The position numbers and the translations under genes are program-made. A DNA stretch of 64,000 bases, taken from the NCBI GenBank assembly GCA_964552955.1, contig CAZKIU010000019.1, forward strand, positions 3,809 to 67,808, read 5' to 3'. Source of the DNA: UBA1413 sp964552955 (GTDB lineage: Bacteria; Bacteroidota; Bacteroidia; Bacteroidales; Prolixibacteraceae). The stretch's first letter is position 1, and each line of letters starts with the position of its first letter. A model generated the notes under the pieces. The model ran no database searches, was not told where the DNA came from, and was given only the letters and a program-made list of their open reading frames with translations. Of the stretch, positions 43,813-52,511 are shown one piece after another.

Positions 43813-44739
43813 TTATTGCTTGATGCGTCTAATGGGCCATGGCAGCCTGTTGAGGCGGAAGAGGTAATAGGGGGAGCTCTCTGCACCGAAGGCCGCAAAA
43901 AAGCGGTCCACCCCTTCTACAGAGGAGCCCTCAAAGTCAAAGGTGATGGGGAGGTGCCCATGATCGCGGAAGAAGGTGTCGAGGAGGGCGAAGCCCGCCC
44001 TTAAGGCACGGCCCCGGGGCCCGGAACATACCGCCATGTAATAGGCCGTGTCGCGCCACAGGATGAAAAAGGCGGCGGCGACGGCCTCCTTCCCCGGGTC
44101 ACGGGCGACCAGCAGAAGCCCCCTCCCGTCGGATAGGGTGGCTTCCATCAGCCTCCGGAACCGATTCCACGCATCTGCAGGCACGGGGATTTTCCTGGAG
44201 ACCTTCTGTAGTTCAAAAAAAACGGCGGGCTGGAATTCACGGGACACCGTGATCTGGCTCAGGGTTGCCTTTTTCAGGTTCTGGGTGATATAGTCCCCGA
44301 AACGGGCGGCCAGAGAGGGGTAGCCTGTTCCAAGCCTTAACCGGCGGGTATGGTGCTCCATGATGGTGAAGCCGGCAGCTTCCGCCTCCTCCGCTCCATA
44401 TCCGGAAGGATAATGGATGTAAGGATACAGGGACGCCAGCAAGGTGAAGAAGGCGCGGGTTTCGTCGGGTGGGGCAGCAGGATAGATCCCCAGTTGCTGG
44501 ACAAACACCGGCTGGTAGACATAAGAAATGCCCCATTTGCGGCGGAAAGCCACCGGCATCACATAACGGTAATCATCCCACACCAGTACTTCCCACTTCC
44601 CGGCCATGATATCCAGAAACCAGGGCCAGGCATAAACAGGCGCGCCGGGGGGGGACGTCTCCAGGCACTTCTCATAGCGGGAGAGGTGAAGCTCCTGCCG
44701 GCTGACCCTTGTGATGGGAAAACGCTTATCTCCTGTCAT
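43813..44739 (-). CDS. FemAB/GNAT-fold acyltransferase (acetyltransferase family 6-like)
   Basis: From the ATG at 44739, 14 bases inside the end of the upstream gene, this gives 308 residues; earlier starts add a proline- and glycine-rich leader that lies wholly within that gene. Segments like PVAFRRKWGISYVYQPVFVQQLG near residue 65, DYITQNLKKATLSQI, LVARDPGKEAVAAAFFILW and LPITFDFEGSSVEGVDRFFAAFGAE match the BioF2/FemAB-like acyltransferases found in exopolysaccharide loci. The donor and acceptor are unknown. Confidence 0.75.
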   Translation of the reverse strand: MTGDKRFPITRVSRQELHLSRYEKCLETSPPGAPVYAWPWFLDIMAGKWEVLVWDDYRYVMPVAFRRKWGISYVYQPVFVQQLGIYPAAPPDETRAFFTLLASLYPYIHYPSGYGAEEAEAAGFTIMEHHTRRLRLGTGYPSLAARFGDYITQNLKKATLSQITVSREFQPAVFFELQKVSRKIPVPADAWNRFRRLMEATLSDGRGLLLVARDPGKEAVAAAFFILWRDTAYYMAVCSGPRGRALRAGFALLDTFFRDHGHLPITFDFEGSSVEGVDRFFAAFGAESSPYYLFRLNRLPWPIRRIKQ

Positions 44740-46048
44740 GGCTGATGCCTTCCTGGGTGATCCGTTCGAAAACCATTTTATACCCTTTCCAGACTCCCTG
44801 GTTATGGAGGGATTCATTGTGCCAGATGGTGGTGTACACACCGCCCGTGGAATGTACTTCCTGCAGAAGGGAGGTCAGCAGGTCAATTGCCTCCCCGGCC
44901 GATAACCGTTGATATTGGCGCAGGGTGACATCCATGGCCAGGAAAGGATAAATCCTGAGTGGGGTGATTTCCTCTTTTTCAAGATCATAGAAGAAGAAAG
45001 GAGTGGCTGTGCCTGCCCTGAATCCGGTGACCTCAGGATAGCCCATCGAATAGTCAGAGGTAATCCCCGCCTCCAGCAGTTTCCGGTAAGTGTGAGGGAA
45101 CTGCAGCAGCAGGTAATGCTGGCGGCTGTGGGTCACAGGGCTGCCGGTGATCTTCTCCATTCTCTTCTTTTCTTTGAGTGTGGGCCCTGCGGCCTCCTCC
45201 TGCCCGGCCCTGTAGGAGGGGTGCAGTCCGGTCTGAAACCGCCCGGCCGTCTGCCGTACCAACTGCTGCAGCCTTTTATTCCGGAAGGAAACCTGCTTGT
45301 CATAAGGGCCATAATCTCCCAGAAGGAAGAAAAAGAGGAGCTTGTCTTCGTTTGCCCTGAAGTGGTCGGCCAGATAATCATAGGTATCATAGGGATCATC
45401 CTGGAGACCGCTGAGGACCATCATTTGCCCGGCAGCCTCCTTCCAGTGGCCCGTGAAGATCTTCTTGAGCAAGGATCCGCTGTTTCTGAAAAGCCCTTTA
45501 TGGCGGAAAGCCCAGGCGTTATCAATATCCACGGTGGTGAGCACCCGGCATGAGAGGGGCGGGAATATTTTTCTGTCATAAGCCTCTTCCAGGAGGGTGG
45601 CCACCAGCCCTGCCCAACGGTTTACCATGGCCTTATGGAGGAGGCCATAGCGGGAAAGGAAGGAGTTGGCGGCCAGGAATCTCCCGTGCGGGTCGCGTGA
45701 ACCTTGTTCGTACTCTTCGAGGCGTGAAACGGCCAAAAAAGCAGAGGCAAAAGGGTCGAAGGGCATAAAGGAGCCGGGAGGGGTGGCCAGAAAGCCGGTT
45801 TCGCCCCTGAACTGGAGCGGTTCCAACGGGGGCATCCTCCGCTCCGGGGTGGTCAGCAGGGGGTGAGCTCCCATGAACAGGCCCGTCGCGATGGGTTGCG
45901 AAGAATAGCAAACCACGGGCAGCGAGGAGTGCCTGCATTCATCAGCATCGGTGGTCAGTGCTACTTCCGCGCCGAGCACATCCCTGAAGATCAGTGAAAA
46001 AATATATTCCAGACGGGAGGTTTTCTTTTCGGTAAAGATCAGAATCAT
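44726..46048 (-). CDS. DUF7033-type polysaccharide deacetylase-like protein
   Basis: This 440-residue protein starts MILIFTEKKTSRLEYIFSLIF, has MPFDPFASAFLAVSRLEEYE near residue 98, then LTTVDIDNAWAFRHKG near 168, FFFLLGDYGPYDKQV, TGLHPSYRAG and a late FRAGTATPFFFYDLEKE. This is the layout of the DUF7033-containing deacetylase-like proteins common in Bacteroidetes; the DxDN and HPSY elements stand where NodB enzymes hold metal and substrate. It is the first gene of a four-gene overlapping unit (deacetylase-like, acyltransferase, deacetylase, methyltransferase), probably for surface polysaccharide modification. Confidence 0.78.
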   Translation of the reverse strand: MILIFTEKKTSRLEYIFSLIFRDVLGAEVALTTDADECRHSSLPVVCYSSQPIATGLFMGAHPLLTTPERRMPPLEPLQFRGETGFLATPPGSFMPFDPFASAFLAVSRLEEYEQGSRDPHGRFLAANSFLSRYGLLHKAMVNRWAGLVATLLEEAYDRKIFPPLSCRVLTTVDIDNAWAFRHKGLFRNSGSLLKKIFTGHWKEAAGQMMVLSGLQDDPYDTYDYLADHFRANEDKLLFFFLLGDYGPYDKQVSFRNKRLQQLVRQTAGRFQTGLHPSYRAGQEEAAGPTLKEKKRMEKITGSPVTHSRQHYLLLQFPHTYRKLLEAGITSDYSMGYPEVTGFRAGTATPFFFYDLEKEEITPLRIYPFLAMDVTLRQYQRLSAGEAIDLLTSLLQEVHSTGGVYTTIWHNESLHNQGVWKGYKMVFERITQEGISHDRR

Positions 46049-46166
46049 GAGTGCCTCAGTTGTGGCTCTAAAGATATAAAATTTAAGGTAACCACAACGT
46101 CCTCACTTACAGCTTTCTGCAGGGGTGGGGATGATGATGGGGCGAAGGGGCTCTTCAGATTGTGCC

Positions 46167-46862
46167 TCAGAGGATGCCGTTGTCGGCAAAACTGTAGAAG
46201 CTCTTTTGGGTGATGATAAGATGGTCGAGGACCTGGATTTCCATGATTTTACCGGCATCTTTGATTTTGCGGGTGATCTGGAGATCGGCATCGGAAGGGG
46301 AGAGGTTGCCGGAGGGGTGGTTATGGCACAGGATCATGGAGGTAGCTGATTTTTCGACGGCGCATTTCATGATGGTGCGCACGTCGATAACGGTTCCGGT
46401 GATGCCTCCCTTGCTGGCCATGAACTTGTCGAGGACCCGGTTGCTGCGGTTGAGCAGGAGGATCCAGAACTCTTCGTGGTCGAGGTCGCCCAGCAGCGGG
46501 GCGAAGATGGCGACGGCATCGTTGCTGCCCGTGATGGTGGGTTTTCCGGGGAGGGAAATCTCCTTACGGCGGCGCCCCAGTTCCATGGCGGCCAGAATAT
46601 TGATGGCCTTGGCTTCACCGATCCCCTTGAACCGGATCAGAAAATCGCTGTTCCGGCGCCCCAGGTCATCCAGGTCATTGTCGACGGCATGCAGAATCCT
46701 GCGCGATAACTCCACTGCCGTCTCCCCGGTATTTCCCGACCCGATCAGAATGGCGATCAACTCGGCATCACTCAGTGCCCGCGGCCCCCGGGCCAGCATC
46801 TTCTCCCGCGGGCGGTCTTCCACGGCCCACTCCTTGAGGTTGAGTTTCCTGTATGGCTCCAT
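46167..46862 (-). CDS. radC: RadC-family JAMM-domain protein
   Basis: From the ATG at 46862 this gives 231 residues; the earlier start at 46892 lacks support. It has an N-terminal helix-hairpin-helix part (RALSDAELIAILIGSGNTGETA and FKGIGEAKAINILAAMELGRR) and a JAB/MPN domain with the HNHPSGNLSPSDAD metal site near residue 184. RadC proteins are widespread and often called DNA repair proteins, but their biochemical role is unsettled. It is convergent with nothing and lies between the envelope cluster and rpsT. Confidence 0.93.
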   Translation of the reverse strand: MEPYRKLNLKEWAVEDRPREKMLARGPRALSDAELIAILIGSGNTGETAVELSRRILHAVDNDLDDLGRRNSDFLIRFKGIGEAKAINILAAMELGRRRKEISLPGKPTITGSNDAVAIFAPLLGDLDHEEFWILLLNRSNRVLDKFMASKGGITGTVIDVRTIMKCAVEKSATSMILCHNHPSGNLSPSDADLQITRKIKDAGKIMEIQVLDHLIITQKSFYSFADNGIL

Positions 46863-47005
46863 TTTTGGGGGTCTGTTGCTCCAACCTTCCAAATATACTA
46901 CCTTCAGACCAGATCAGCCGGTTGCAATTATTTAAAACCCGGTTATGTTCACCCTGCCGCCCGGTCTCCTTGCCCCGGGCGCCAGAACAATGCCCCCCCT
47001 GGCAT

Positions 47006-47039
47006 AAAAAAAGCCTCTCCGGTAGGGAGAGGCCTTTTT
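47006..47039 (-). terminator. Intrinsic terminator behind rpsT
   Basis: An 8-bp stem (47013-47020 with 47026-47033) has an A run on the left, which is the U tract for the minus strand, and a T run on the right. It lies 23 bases after the rpsT stop and could work in both directions. Confidence 0.85.
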
Positions 47040-47062
47040 CGTCTCTTTATGAAATTGTTGCC

Positions 47063-47314
47063 TTACAACCTGTTGATTTGTAATGCCAGCTTTGACTTGA
47101 GATTGGAAGCCTTATTCTTGTGAATGACATTCTGCTTGGCAAGCTTGTCAATCATGGAAACCACTTCGGGATACATTTTCACCGCTTCTTCCTTGTTGGT
47201 TTCCGAACGGAACTTCTTGATGGCATTGCGCGTGGTTTTTGCATAATACCTGTTATTCAGCCGTTTCGATTCGGTCTGCCTAATTCTCTTTAATGCTGAC
47301 TTGTGATTTGCCAT
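47063..47314 (-). CDS. rpsT: 30S ribosomal protein S20 (bS20)
   Basis: This 83-residue basic protein has the classic start MANHKSALKRIRQTESKRLNNR and the late HKNKASNLKSKLALQINRL. It binds 16S rRNA in early 30S assembly. It lies 24 bases behind tRNA-Glu on the same strand, so both may use the promoter at 47441-47470; a terminator follows. Confidence 0.97.
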   Translation of the reverse strand: MANHKSALKRIRQTESKRLNNRYYAKTTRNAIKKFRSETNKEEAVKMYPEVVSMIDKLAKQNVIHKNKASNLKSKLALQINRL

Positions 47315-47338
47315 TTCTAATATTCTATTAAAAAGTTG

Positions 47339-47410
47339 CAGTCGGTAGGGGATTCGAACCCCTATGGCAAGAATGAAAATCTTGAATCCTAACCCTTAGA
47401 TGAACCGACC
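47339..47410 (-). tRNA. tRNA-Glu (anticodon UUC)
   Basis: The 72-nucleotide gene on the minus strand folds as a normal cloverleaf. The acceptor stem pairs GGTCGGT with ACCGACT (one G-U pair). The anticodon stem CAAGA/TCTTG holds a 7-base loop with TTC in the centre. The T arm has GGTTCGAATCC. CCA is not encoded. It lies just upstream of rpsT. Confidence 0.95.
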
Positions 47411-47440
47411 GTTTCGATTATTTTTCTGAAAATCGGACTG

Positions 47441-47470
47441 CAAAAATAAACCTTTTTTGTAATCCTGCAA
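47441..47470 (-). promoter_or_regulatory. Promoter of tRNA-Glu (and perhaps rpsT)
   Basis: On the minus strand TATTTTTG (plus CAAAAATA at 47441-47448) follows TTG (plus CAA at 47468-47470) by 19 bases, an exact Bacteroidetes-type promoter. It ends 31 bases before the tRNA 5' end. Confidence 0.8.
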
Positions 47471-47585
47471 AACAGAAAAGAACTTTTTTGCCATTAACCG
47501 CAGTATTGTTTTACTGCCTGTTTTTTTGGCGCTGCAAAGGAAATAACTTTTTCTGAAATTTCGAGGGGGTGCTGAGAATTTTTTT

Positions 47586-48527
47586 TCATTTCCATTCCAC
47601 GACCGAGCCTCTGCCTGCAGCGGTCATTTCGGGGGGTACGGCTTTGCTGACTTCCTGCCAGAGCAGGTTGATGAGCCGGTGTTTGGCGAAATGGCGGCTG
47701 TAGACCAGGCTCACTTCGCGCAGGGGTCTGACAGAAGTAAAGGAGCGGATATTCTTTTGGCGTTCTGGGCTCATTTCCAGCCGGGCCAGTTCAGGAATAA
47801 GGGTGAGTCCTCCTTCCTTGTCCACGATATGAAGGATGGTTTCCAGGGAGCCGGCCTCGAACTGAAAGGGCAGGGCTCCGCCGGCGCCGCTCATGAAAGC
47901 GCAGAGGTTGACCACCTGGTTGCGGAAACAGTGCCCGTCGCTCAACAACCACAGGTCCGGTGTGGCAATATCTTCCGGGGTGATCTCTTTCCTGGCATGG
48001 ATAGGGTGACCAGGGTGGGCATAGATCAGCATCTCTTCGTAGAAAACAGGCTTCTCATTTATTTTATCCTCCCGCAGGGGAGTAACCAGGATCCCCACAT
48101 CGAGAAGGTCCTTATGAAGCAGGTCGATGATGTTTCGGGTGGTGAGTTCTTCCACCCTGATCAGAATATTGGGATAGGCCCGCTTGTAGTTCCCGATGAA
48201 GAGCGGCAGCAGGTATGGGGCCAGCGTAGGGATGATGCCGATGCGCAGTACCCCGGAAACCTGGTTTTTGTGGTCTCTGATGATATTCTTCAGTTCCTCG
48301 GCCTGGGTGAGCACGACCCTGGCCTGCTCAATGATCCGCTGCCCTACATCGGTGGGTATCAGCGGCTGCTTGCTCCGGTCAAACAAGATCACCTCCAGAT
48401 CCTCCTCTAGCTTCCTGATCTGCATGGAAAGGGTTGGCTGAGTCACAAAACACTGTTCAGCGGCCTTCCCGAAATGACGGTATGTGTCTACCGCAACGAT
48501 ATATTCCAATTGGGTCAGAGTGACCAT
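47586..48527 (-). CDS. oxyR: OxyR-type LysR-family peroxide sensor
   Basis: This 313-residue regulator has an N-terminal LysR winged helix (residues 3-60; HFGKAAEQCFVTQPTLSMQIRKLE) and a periplasmic-binding-like sensor domain. The two redox cysteines are in DGHCFRNQVVNLC, the same spacing as C199 and C208 of E. coli OxyR, so it should sense hydrogen peroxide by disulfide formation. LysR regulators are usually next to a target, but no catalase, ahpC or dps gene is near. It is divergent from the poorly explained region that follows. Confidence 0.92.
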   Translation of the reverse strand: MVTLTQLEYIVAVDTYRHFGKAAEQCFVTQPTLSMQIRKLEEDLEVILFDRSKQPLIPTDVGQRIIEQARVVLTQAEELKNIIRDHKNQVSGVLRIGIIPTLAPYLLPLFIGNYKRAYPNILIRVEELTTRNIIDLLHKDLLDVGILVTPLREDKINEKPVFYEEMLIYAHPGHPIHARKEITPEDIATPDLWLLSDGHCFRNQVVNLCAFMSGAGGALPFQFEAGSLETILHIVDKEGGLTLIPELARLEMSPERQKNIRSFTSVRPLREVSLVYSRHFAKHRLINLLWQEVSKAVPPEMTAAGRGSVVEWK

Positions 48528-48631
48528 AAAGACGATCTATTTTTTTGCGAAAGGTAGAGATTAAATCGGATCATGGTTTTCGCTCTCCTCCAAAAATTAG
48601 GTGGCACAGGAACCGGAAAGGATGAAAGTCG

Positions 48632-48639
48632 TATCTTTG
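48632..48639 (+). promoter_or_regulatory. Possible -7 element (TATCTTTG) in the oxyR-TonB receptor gap
   Basis: TATCTTTG fits TAnnTTTG and lies 16 bases before the small reading frame at 48655. No TTG was found 19 to 21 bases upstream. The element lies about 105 bases from the oxyR start. Confidence 0.35.
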
Positions 48640-48654
48640 GCTTTCTAAACGGGA

Positions 48655-49023
48655 ATGCAGATGTTTTTTGCTACTTTTTCAGGACAGATGCTTCCTTTAC
48701 TGCTGACGGTCTGCTTCCCGCTCCTCTTTTTCCTGACAGGGCGGGCACTCCCCCAATCTTCAGCAGATGGGACGAAGGTTGATTGGCCCCAACTGCGGGT
48801 GCTAGAAATCCCATGTGTGGAGACCCCATGTGTGGAGATCCCATGCGTGGATACCACAGACACGAGAGTGGGGATGCCCATCCTTTCTGTTGTGACGGAG
48901 CAGGGAGTGCTACCCCTGCCACCAGCCCCTGTGCTGCTCTTTTCACCTTCTCCGGTCAAAGGGTTCCCTGCACTCCCGTTCCTTCACCATTCCGGGAACA
49001 AAGCCCCGCCCTCTGGCTGCTGA
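48655..49023 (+). CDS. Possible small exported protein of unknown function
   Basis: This 122-residue frame has a convincing hydrophobic N-terminus (MLPLLLTVCFPLLFFLTGRA) and then a proline-rich chain with a threefold PCVE/PCVD repeat, caused by a 15-bp tandem repeat at 48811-48855. It lacks any family I know. A possible -7 element precedes it. Codon use is not obviously that of the neighbours, and the repeat-laden surroundings make a chance frame possible. Confidence 0.3.
   Translation: MQMFFATFSGQMLPLLLTVCFPLLFFLTGRALPQSSADGTKVDWPQLRVLEIPCVETPCVEIPCVDTTDTRVGMPILSVVTEQGVLPLPPAPVLLFSPSPVKGFPALPFLHHSGNKAPPSGC
48811..48855 (+). repeat. Three 15-bp tandem repeats (CCATGTGTGGAGACC type)
   Basis: Units at 48811-48825, 48826-48840 and 48841-48855 share CCATGNGTGGA. 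In the plus-strand frame they encode the repeated PCVE/PCVD motif. Confidence 0.8.
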
Positions 49024-49069
49024 TTTCTGCCCTCTGCTGCTGATTCCCGCCCTCTGGCTGCTGATTTCC
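49008..49069 (+). repeat. Three 20-21-bp tandem repeats (GCCCTCTGGCTGCTGATT type)
   Basis: Units begin at 49008, 49029 and 49049, with a partial fourth from 49070. The second copy lacks one G. From here to 49416 there is no gene that I can support; inverted repeats (CAGGGCA at 49123-49129 with 49161-49167, and GTAACAGGTTAC near 49225) suggest a structured leader of the TonB receptor mRNA, but no known riboswitch is recognised. Confidence 0.75.
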
Positions 49070-49416
49070 GCCCTCTCCTAAAAAAGTCACTCCGGAGGGT
49101 GCGATGCCTCATCTTTGTTCTGCAGGGCACTTAACAGACAGCCTCCAAGGCCTCTTTCCCTGCCCTGGGGAGCGGGATCCAACCCCCTGTGGTTGATCCT
49201 TCCCGTGCTTTTCTGGTAAAGCCAGGGGGAAAGAGTAACAGGTTACGGCTCCACAGGAGGAGCATGGCCGGATATTGTGCTCTATAACAAGCTGTAACCG
49301 GCAATGTTGCGGATCTGCAAGAGGAGGATGGTCAGAGGGGACCGCTCCGTGAAAGGTTCACAGAGTGTTTAATGACAACTGTATATGAGACGACTAAAAA
49401 CATTACTTATAGGTAT

Positions 49417-51549
49417 ATGAAGCGAATACAAATAATACGTACAGCACTCTTCCTCATGGTGCTGGCCCCCGTGGTGCTGCAAGCGCAGAACACCATTTCG
49501 GGGGTAGTCAGGGGCACAAATGGTGAACGCCTCGCGGGCGCCAACATCATCATCCAAAGTACCACCATGGGAACGGCTTCCGATGACCAGGGCCATTACC
49601 GGCTCAGCGGTCTGCGGAACGGCAGTTACACCTTGCGGGTCAGTTATTTCGGATATCAGACCCTGGAGAAGGTGGTGACCCTCAGCGGAGTGCCCCTCCA
49701 GGCCGATTTTGAAATGGAAGAGACTTCCGTTGACCTGAATGCCGTGGTCGTGACTGGGACCCGCACCGAAAAGAGCCTCAGCAATACCCCGGTGCTCACC
49801 CAGTCGATAGGGATCAGGGAGCTGGTCAGCCGTGATGTGACCGACATCACCCAGGCGTTGGAGCTGGTGGTACCCGGAATGGAGTTTGCCTCCACGGCGG
49901 CTGGCAAGTCGTTATCCCTCCAGGGTATTGACCCGCAATACACGGTTTTTCTGGTTGACGGGGAGCGTCTTTCCGGCGACACCTATGGAGATATCGATTA
50001 CAGCCGGATCAACATGGCCGATGTGGAGCGTATCGAGGTGATCAAAGGGGCAGGATCTACCCTGTATGGGTCGAATGCCCTGGGTGGCGTGGTCAACATC
50101 ATCACCCGCACCCCGTCGGAGGTGGCCCGCCATGCGGCATCGGCCCGTTTCTCCAATCACAACACCCAGAACTACCAACTCAGCAGTGGCATGAAATGGG
50201 GGAAGTTATCCTCCCAAACCTCTGTGGTCATGGATAAAACCGACGGCTATGACCTGCTGAAAGGGAATACCTACCGTACCCAGGAGCGGGAGGATGCCGT
50301 GGTGGTCAATGAAAAGCTGCGCTTCACCTTTTCTCCTGAATTCCTGGTGGAAGGCAAACTCTCCTATATGGATAAGAACCATGACAATACGGCTGAGCAA
50401 CTGTATGACCGGAATAACCGGAACCTGACCTGGGGGGCCAGGGCCACCTGGTTCCCGGGGCTCCGCCATGACCTTACCCTGAGCTGGCATTCCGACCATT
50501 ACGAGCTTTTTAACAAGATCACTCCCGATTCGCTGGTCAGCGACTATGACAACCGCTACCAGAACGTCAGGCTACTGGGGAATTTCAGGCTGGCCCGGTG
50601 GAATCTGCTGACCGTGGGCACCGAGTACCTCCGCGAAACGTTGACGTCCCCCCGCAACAATATCGCCGAGAAAAGCAACAGCGATTACATCCTCTATGCC
50701 CAGGAGGATGTGCAGGCCACCGGAAACCTCAACTTCACCGGTGGCTTCCGGGCCCACCACAACTCCCTCTACGGGTGGCACTTTACCCCCCAGGTGTCGG
50801 CCATGTTTCATATCTGGCATTTTACCTTCCGCGGTAATTACGGTTTGGGGTACAAAACCCCCAGCCTCAAGGAAAAGTACATGTCCTTTAAGATGCCGAT
50901 TCCGGGGCCACCCATGTACCTGCTTGGGAATGAGGATCTCAAACCTGAGGATTCCCGCTTCGCCTCCCTCTCCATGGAATATACCCGCAAGGGCGTCTCC
51001 TTTTCGGTTTCGGCCTTCCACAATGATATTTCGGGGATGATCACCGAAGACCTCGGCGAGTTCGCGGTGAAACCCGGAGGAATCATCGAATATACCTACC
51101 GCAATTACGACCATGTCACCGTCAATGGCATCGATGTACTGCTCAAAACCAAGGTGGTTCGCAACCTCCTTTTTTCGGGGGCGCTCTCTTTTTCCAAAAA
51201 GTACGACGAGATCGATAACAAGGCTTTTGATAACGTCCGGAATTTCACCGGTAAGTTCAATGCCGATTACCGCCTGACGGCAGGAGATTATGGGCTGAAT
51301 GTCAACTTGCAGAGCAATCTCTACGGTAAGAAAAAGCTCAACCTGATGGATGACCGTACCCACCAGACGACGGTCATCGACCTGGAGCGTTTCTCCCTCT
51401 GGAAGCTGACCACCACCCATACCTTTATATCCCATTATTACCTGAAAGCGGGTGTGGATAATATCTTCGACTATACCGATCCGTCAGGGGGATTCAATAC
51501 AGGAACCCCGGGGAAGCAGTTCTTCCTGGGACTGGGGGTTAATTTCTAA
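49417..51549 (+). CDS. TonB-dependent outer-membrane receptor with carboxypeptidase-like domain
   Basis: From the ATG at 49417 this gives 710 residues (a frame from 49372 has a non-signal leader). It has a signal peptide ending near LQAQ, a carboxypeptidase-like regulatory domain (TISGVVRGTNGERLAGANI, about residues 25-105), a TonB box with AVVVTGTRTEKSLSNTP, a plug with VFLVDGERLSGDTYG and IEVIKGAGSTLYGSNALGGVVNIITR, and a barrel ending in LGLGVNF. The length and plug are those of BtuB/CirA/FepA-like receptors and not of SusC; there is no SusD partner. The cargo could be a siderophore, heme or corrinoid. A lipoprotein gene follows by about 100 bases. Confidence 0.93.
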   Translation: MKRIQIIRTALFLMVLAPVVLQAQNTISGVVRGTNGERLAGANIIIQSTTMGTASDDQGHYRLSGLRNGSYTLRVSYFGYQTLEKVVTLSGVPLQADFEMEETSVDLNAVVVTGTRTEKSLSNTPVLTQSIGIRELVSRDVTDITQALELVVPGMEFASTAAGKSLSLQGIDPQYTVFLVDGERLSGDTYGDIDYSRINMADVERIEVIKGAGSTLYGSNALGGVVNIITRTPSEVARHAASARFSNHNTQNYQLSSGMKWGKLSSQTSVVMDKTDGYDLLKGNTYRTQEREDAVVVNEKLRFTFSPEFLVEGKLSYMDKNHDNTAEQLYDRNNRNLTWGARATWFPGLRHDLTLSWHSDHYELFNKITPDSLVSDYDNRYQNVRLLGNFRLARWNLLTVGTEYLRETLTSPRNNIAEKSNSDYILYAQEDVQATGNLNFTGGFRAHHNSLYGWHFTPQVSAMFHIWHFTFRGNYGLGYKTPSLKEKYMSFKMPIPGPPMYLLGNEDLKPEDSRFASLSMEYTRKGVSFSVSAFHNDISGMITEDLGEFAVKPGGIIEYTYRNYDHVTVNGIDVLLKTKVVRNLLFSGALSFSKKYDEIDNKAFDNVRNFTGKFNADYRLTAGDYGLNVNLQSNLYGKKKLNLMDDRTHQTTVIDLERFSLWKLTTTHTFISHYYLKAGVDNIFDYTDPSGGFNTGTPGKQFFLGLGVNF

Positions 51550-51651
51550 AGGGAGAATTCCCTATTTTTGTAGTCGTTAGTTCTTCGTGATGATCCATTT
51601 GGCGCGGTGGGAGTTGTTAAGCCGCCACATCGGGGTCATGAGAACTTATAC

Positions 51652-52470
51652 ATGGACCAATTGATGCAGATGATGAAAAAGAGAGACCGGGACAAAGCCC
51701 TATGGATAGGGATACTCCTTCTTATAGTGGTATTGGGGTGTGGGCCTTCACAGGAGGAGAAAGCATCAGCGCGGCTAAAGGTCGCGCGGGGGCTGCTGCA
51801 GGGTGGCGATACGACCACTGCGCTCCTGCAGATCGATTCGGTGATGCTGTTGCATCCCAAGGCGGCCATTTCGGTCAATGCGGCCACCAACCTGCGCAAG
51901 GAAGTACTGTGGTCCCTTTTTCAGCGGCGACAGGTCAGTCTGGATTCTGCCAGGGCCTGGATAGCGCGGCTGGAAAACCGTTTCCTGCTCACGAAGGGCG
52001 AGTTTGAGCGGACGCCCCGTTATGTGCACCTGCAACAACTGCCCGAGGAAAATCTCTCCCGTTCCTATCTCCGGGCCGATGTGACGCCCGACGGGGAGCT
52101 GGTGCTCACCAGCCAGTATTACGGCAGCGGGCGTCTGGCTCACCAGCGCATCAGGATTTACGATGAAGCGCTGGAAGCCTTTACCGACAGTGTTGCCCCG
52201 GGAAGCGCCGATGTATACCACGGCAGCTTCCTGGGGACGACCTGGGAGAGGGTGACTTTCAGAGGCGGCCGGGAGCGGGAGGTGGCCCCCTTTATTGCAG
52301 ACCATGGGGACCTCAGGCTGAAAATGGCCTTCCTGGGTCGCAAAAGCAGTTATGTGGTCTTCCTGGAAGACCGCGACAAAAAGGCCATCAGGGAAGCCGT
52401 GGAACTGTCACAGGCCCTGCGGAATAAGAAGGCGATAGAAGAGGAAATCGCCCGTCTGAACCTCCAATAG
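51652..52470 (+). CDS. Probable lipoprotein of unknown function
   Basis: The ATG at 51652, or others at 51664-51673, gives about 265-272 residues with a lipoprotein signal: a charged start (MKKRDRDKA), hydrophobic core and cysteine in VLGCGPSQ. The mature part begins with a TPR-like helical region (SARLKVARGLLQGGDTTTALLQID) and ends in a long charged helix with many lysine and glutamate residues (KKAIREAVELSQALRNKKAIEE). I do not recognise the family. Its place behind the TonB receptor suggests a partner role in uptake or in the envelope. Confidence 0.75.
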   Translation: MDQLMQMMKKRDRDKALWIGILLLIVVLGCGPSQEEKASARLKVARGLLQGGDTTTALLQIDSVMLLHPKAAISVNAATNLRKEVLWSLFQRRQVSLDSARAWIARLENRFLLTKGEFERTPRYVHLQQLPEENLSRSYLRADVTPDGELVLTSQYYGSGRLAHQRIRIYDEALEAFTDSVAPGSADVYHGSFLGTTWERVTFRGGREREVAPFIADHGDLRLKMAFLGRKSSYVVFLEDRDKKAIREAVELSQALRNKKAIEEEIARLNLQ

Positions 52471-52511
52471 TCAGGGCAGGCGGTTGCTCCGGATGCGGCT
52501 GCAACCCGGGC

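Noticed and set aside
49080..49416. Possible cobalamin, TPP or SAM riboswitch before the TonB receptor
   Set aside because: There are inverted repeats, but I find neither the B12 box and its GGGAA...CCCGC core, nor the TPP CTGAGA and ACCTGA elements, nor a SAM core.
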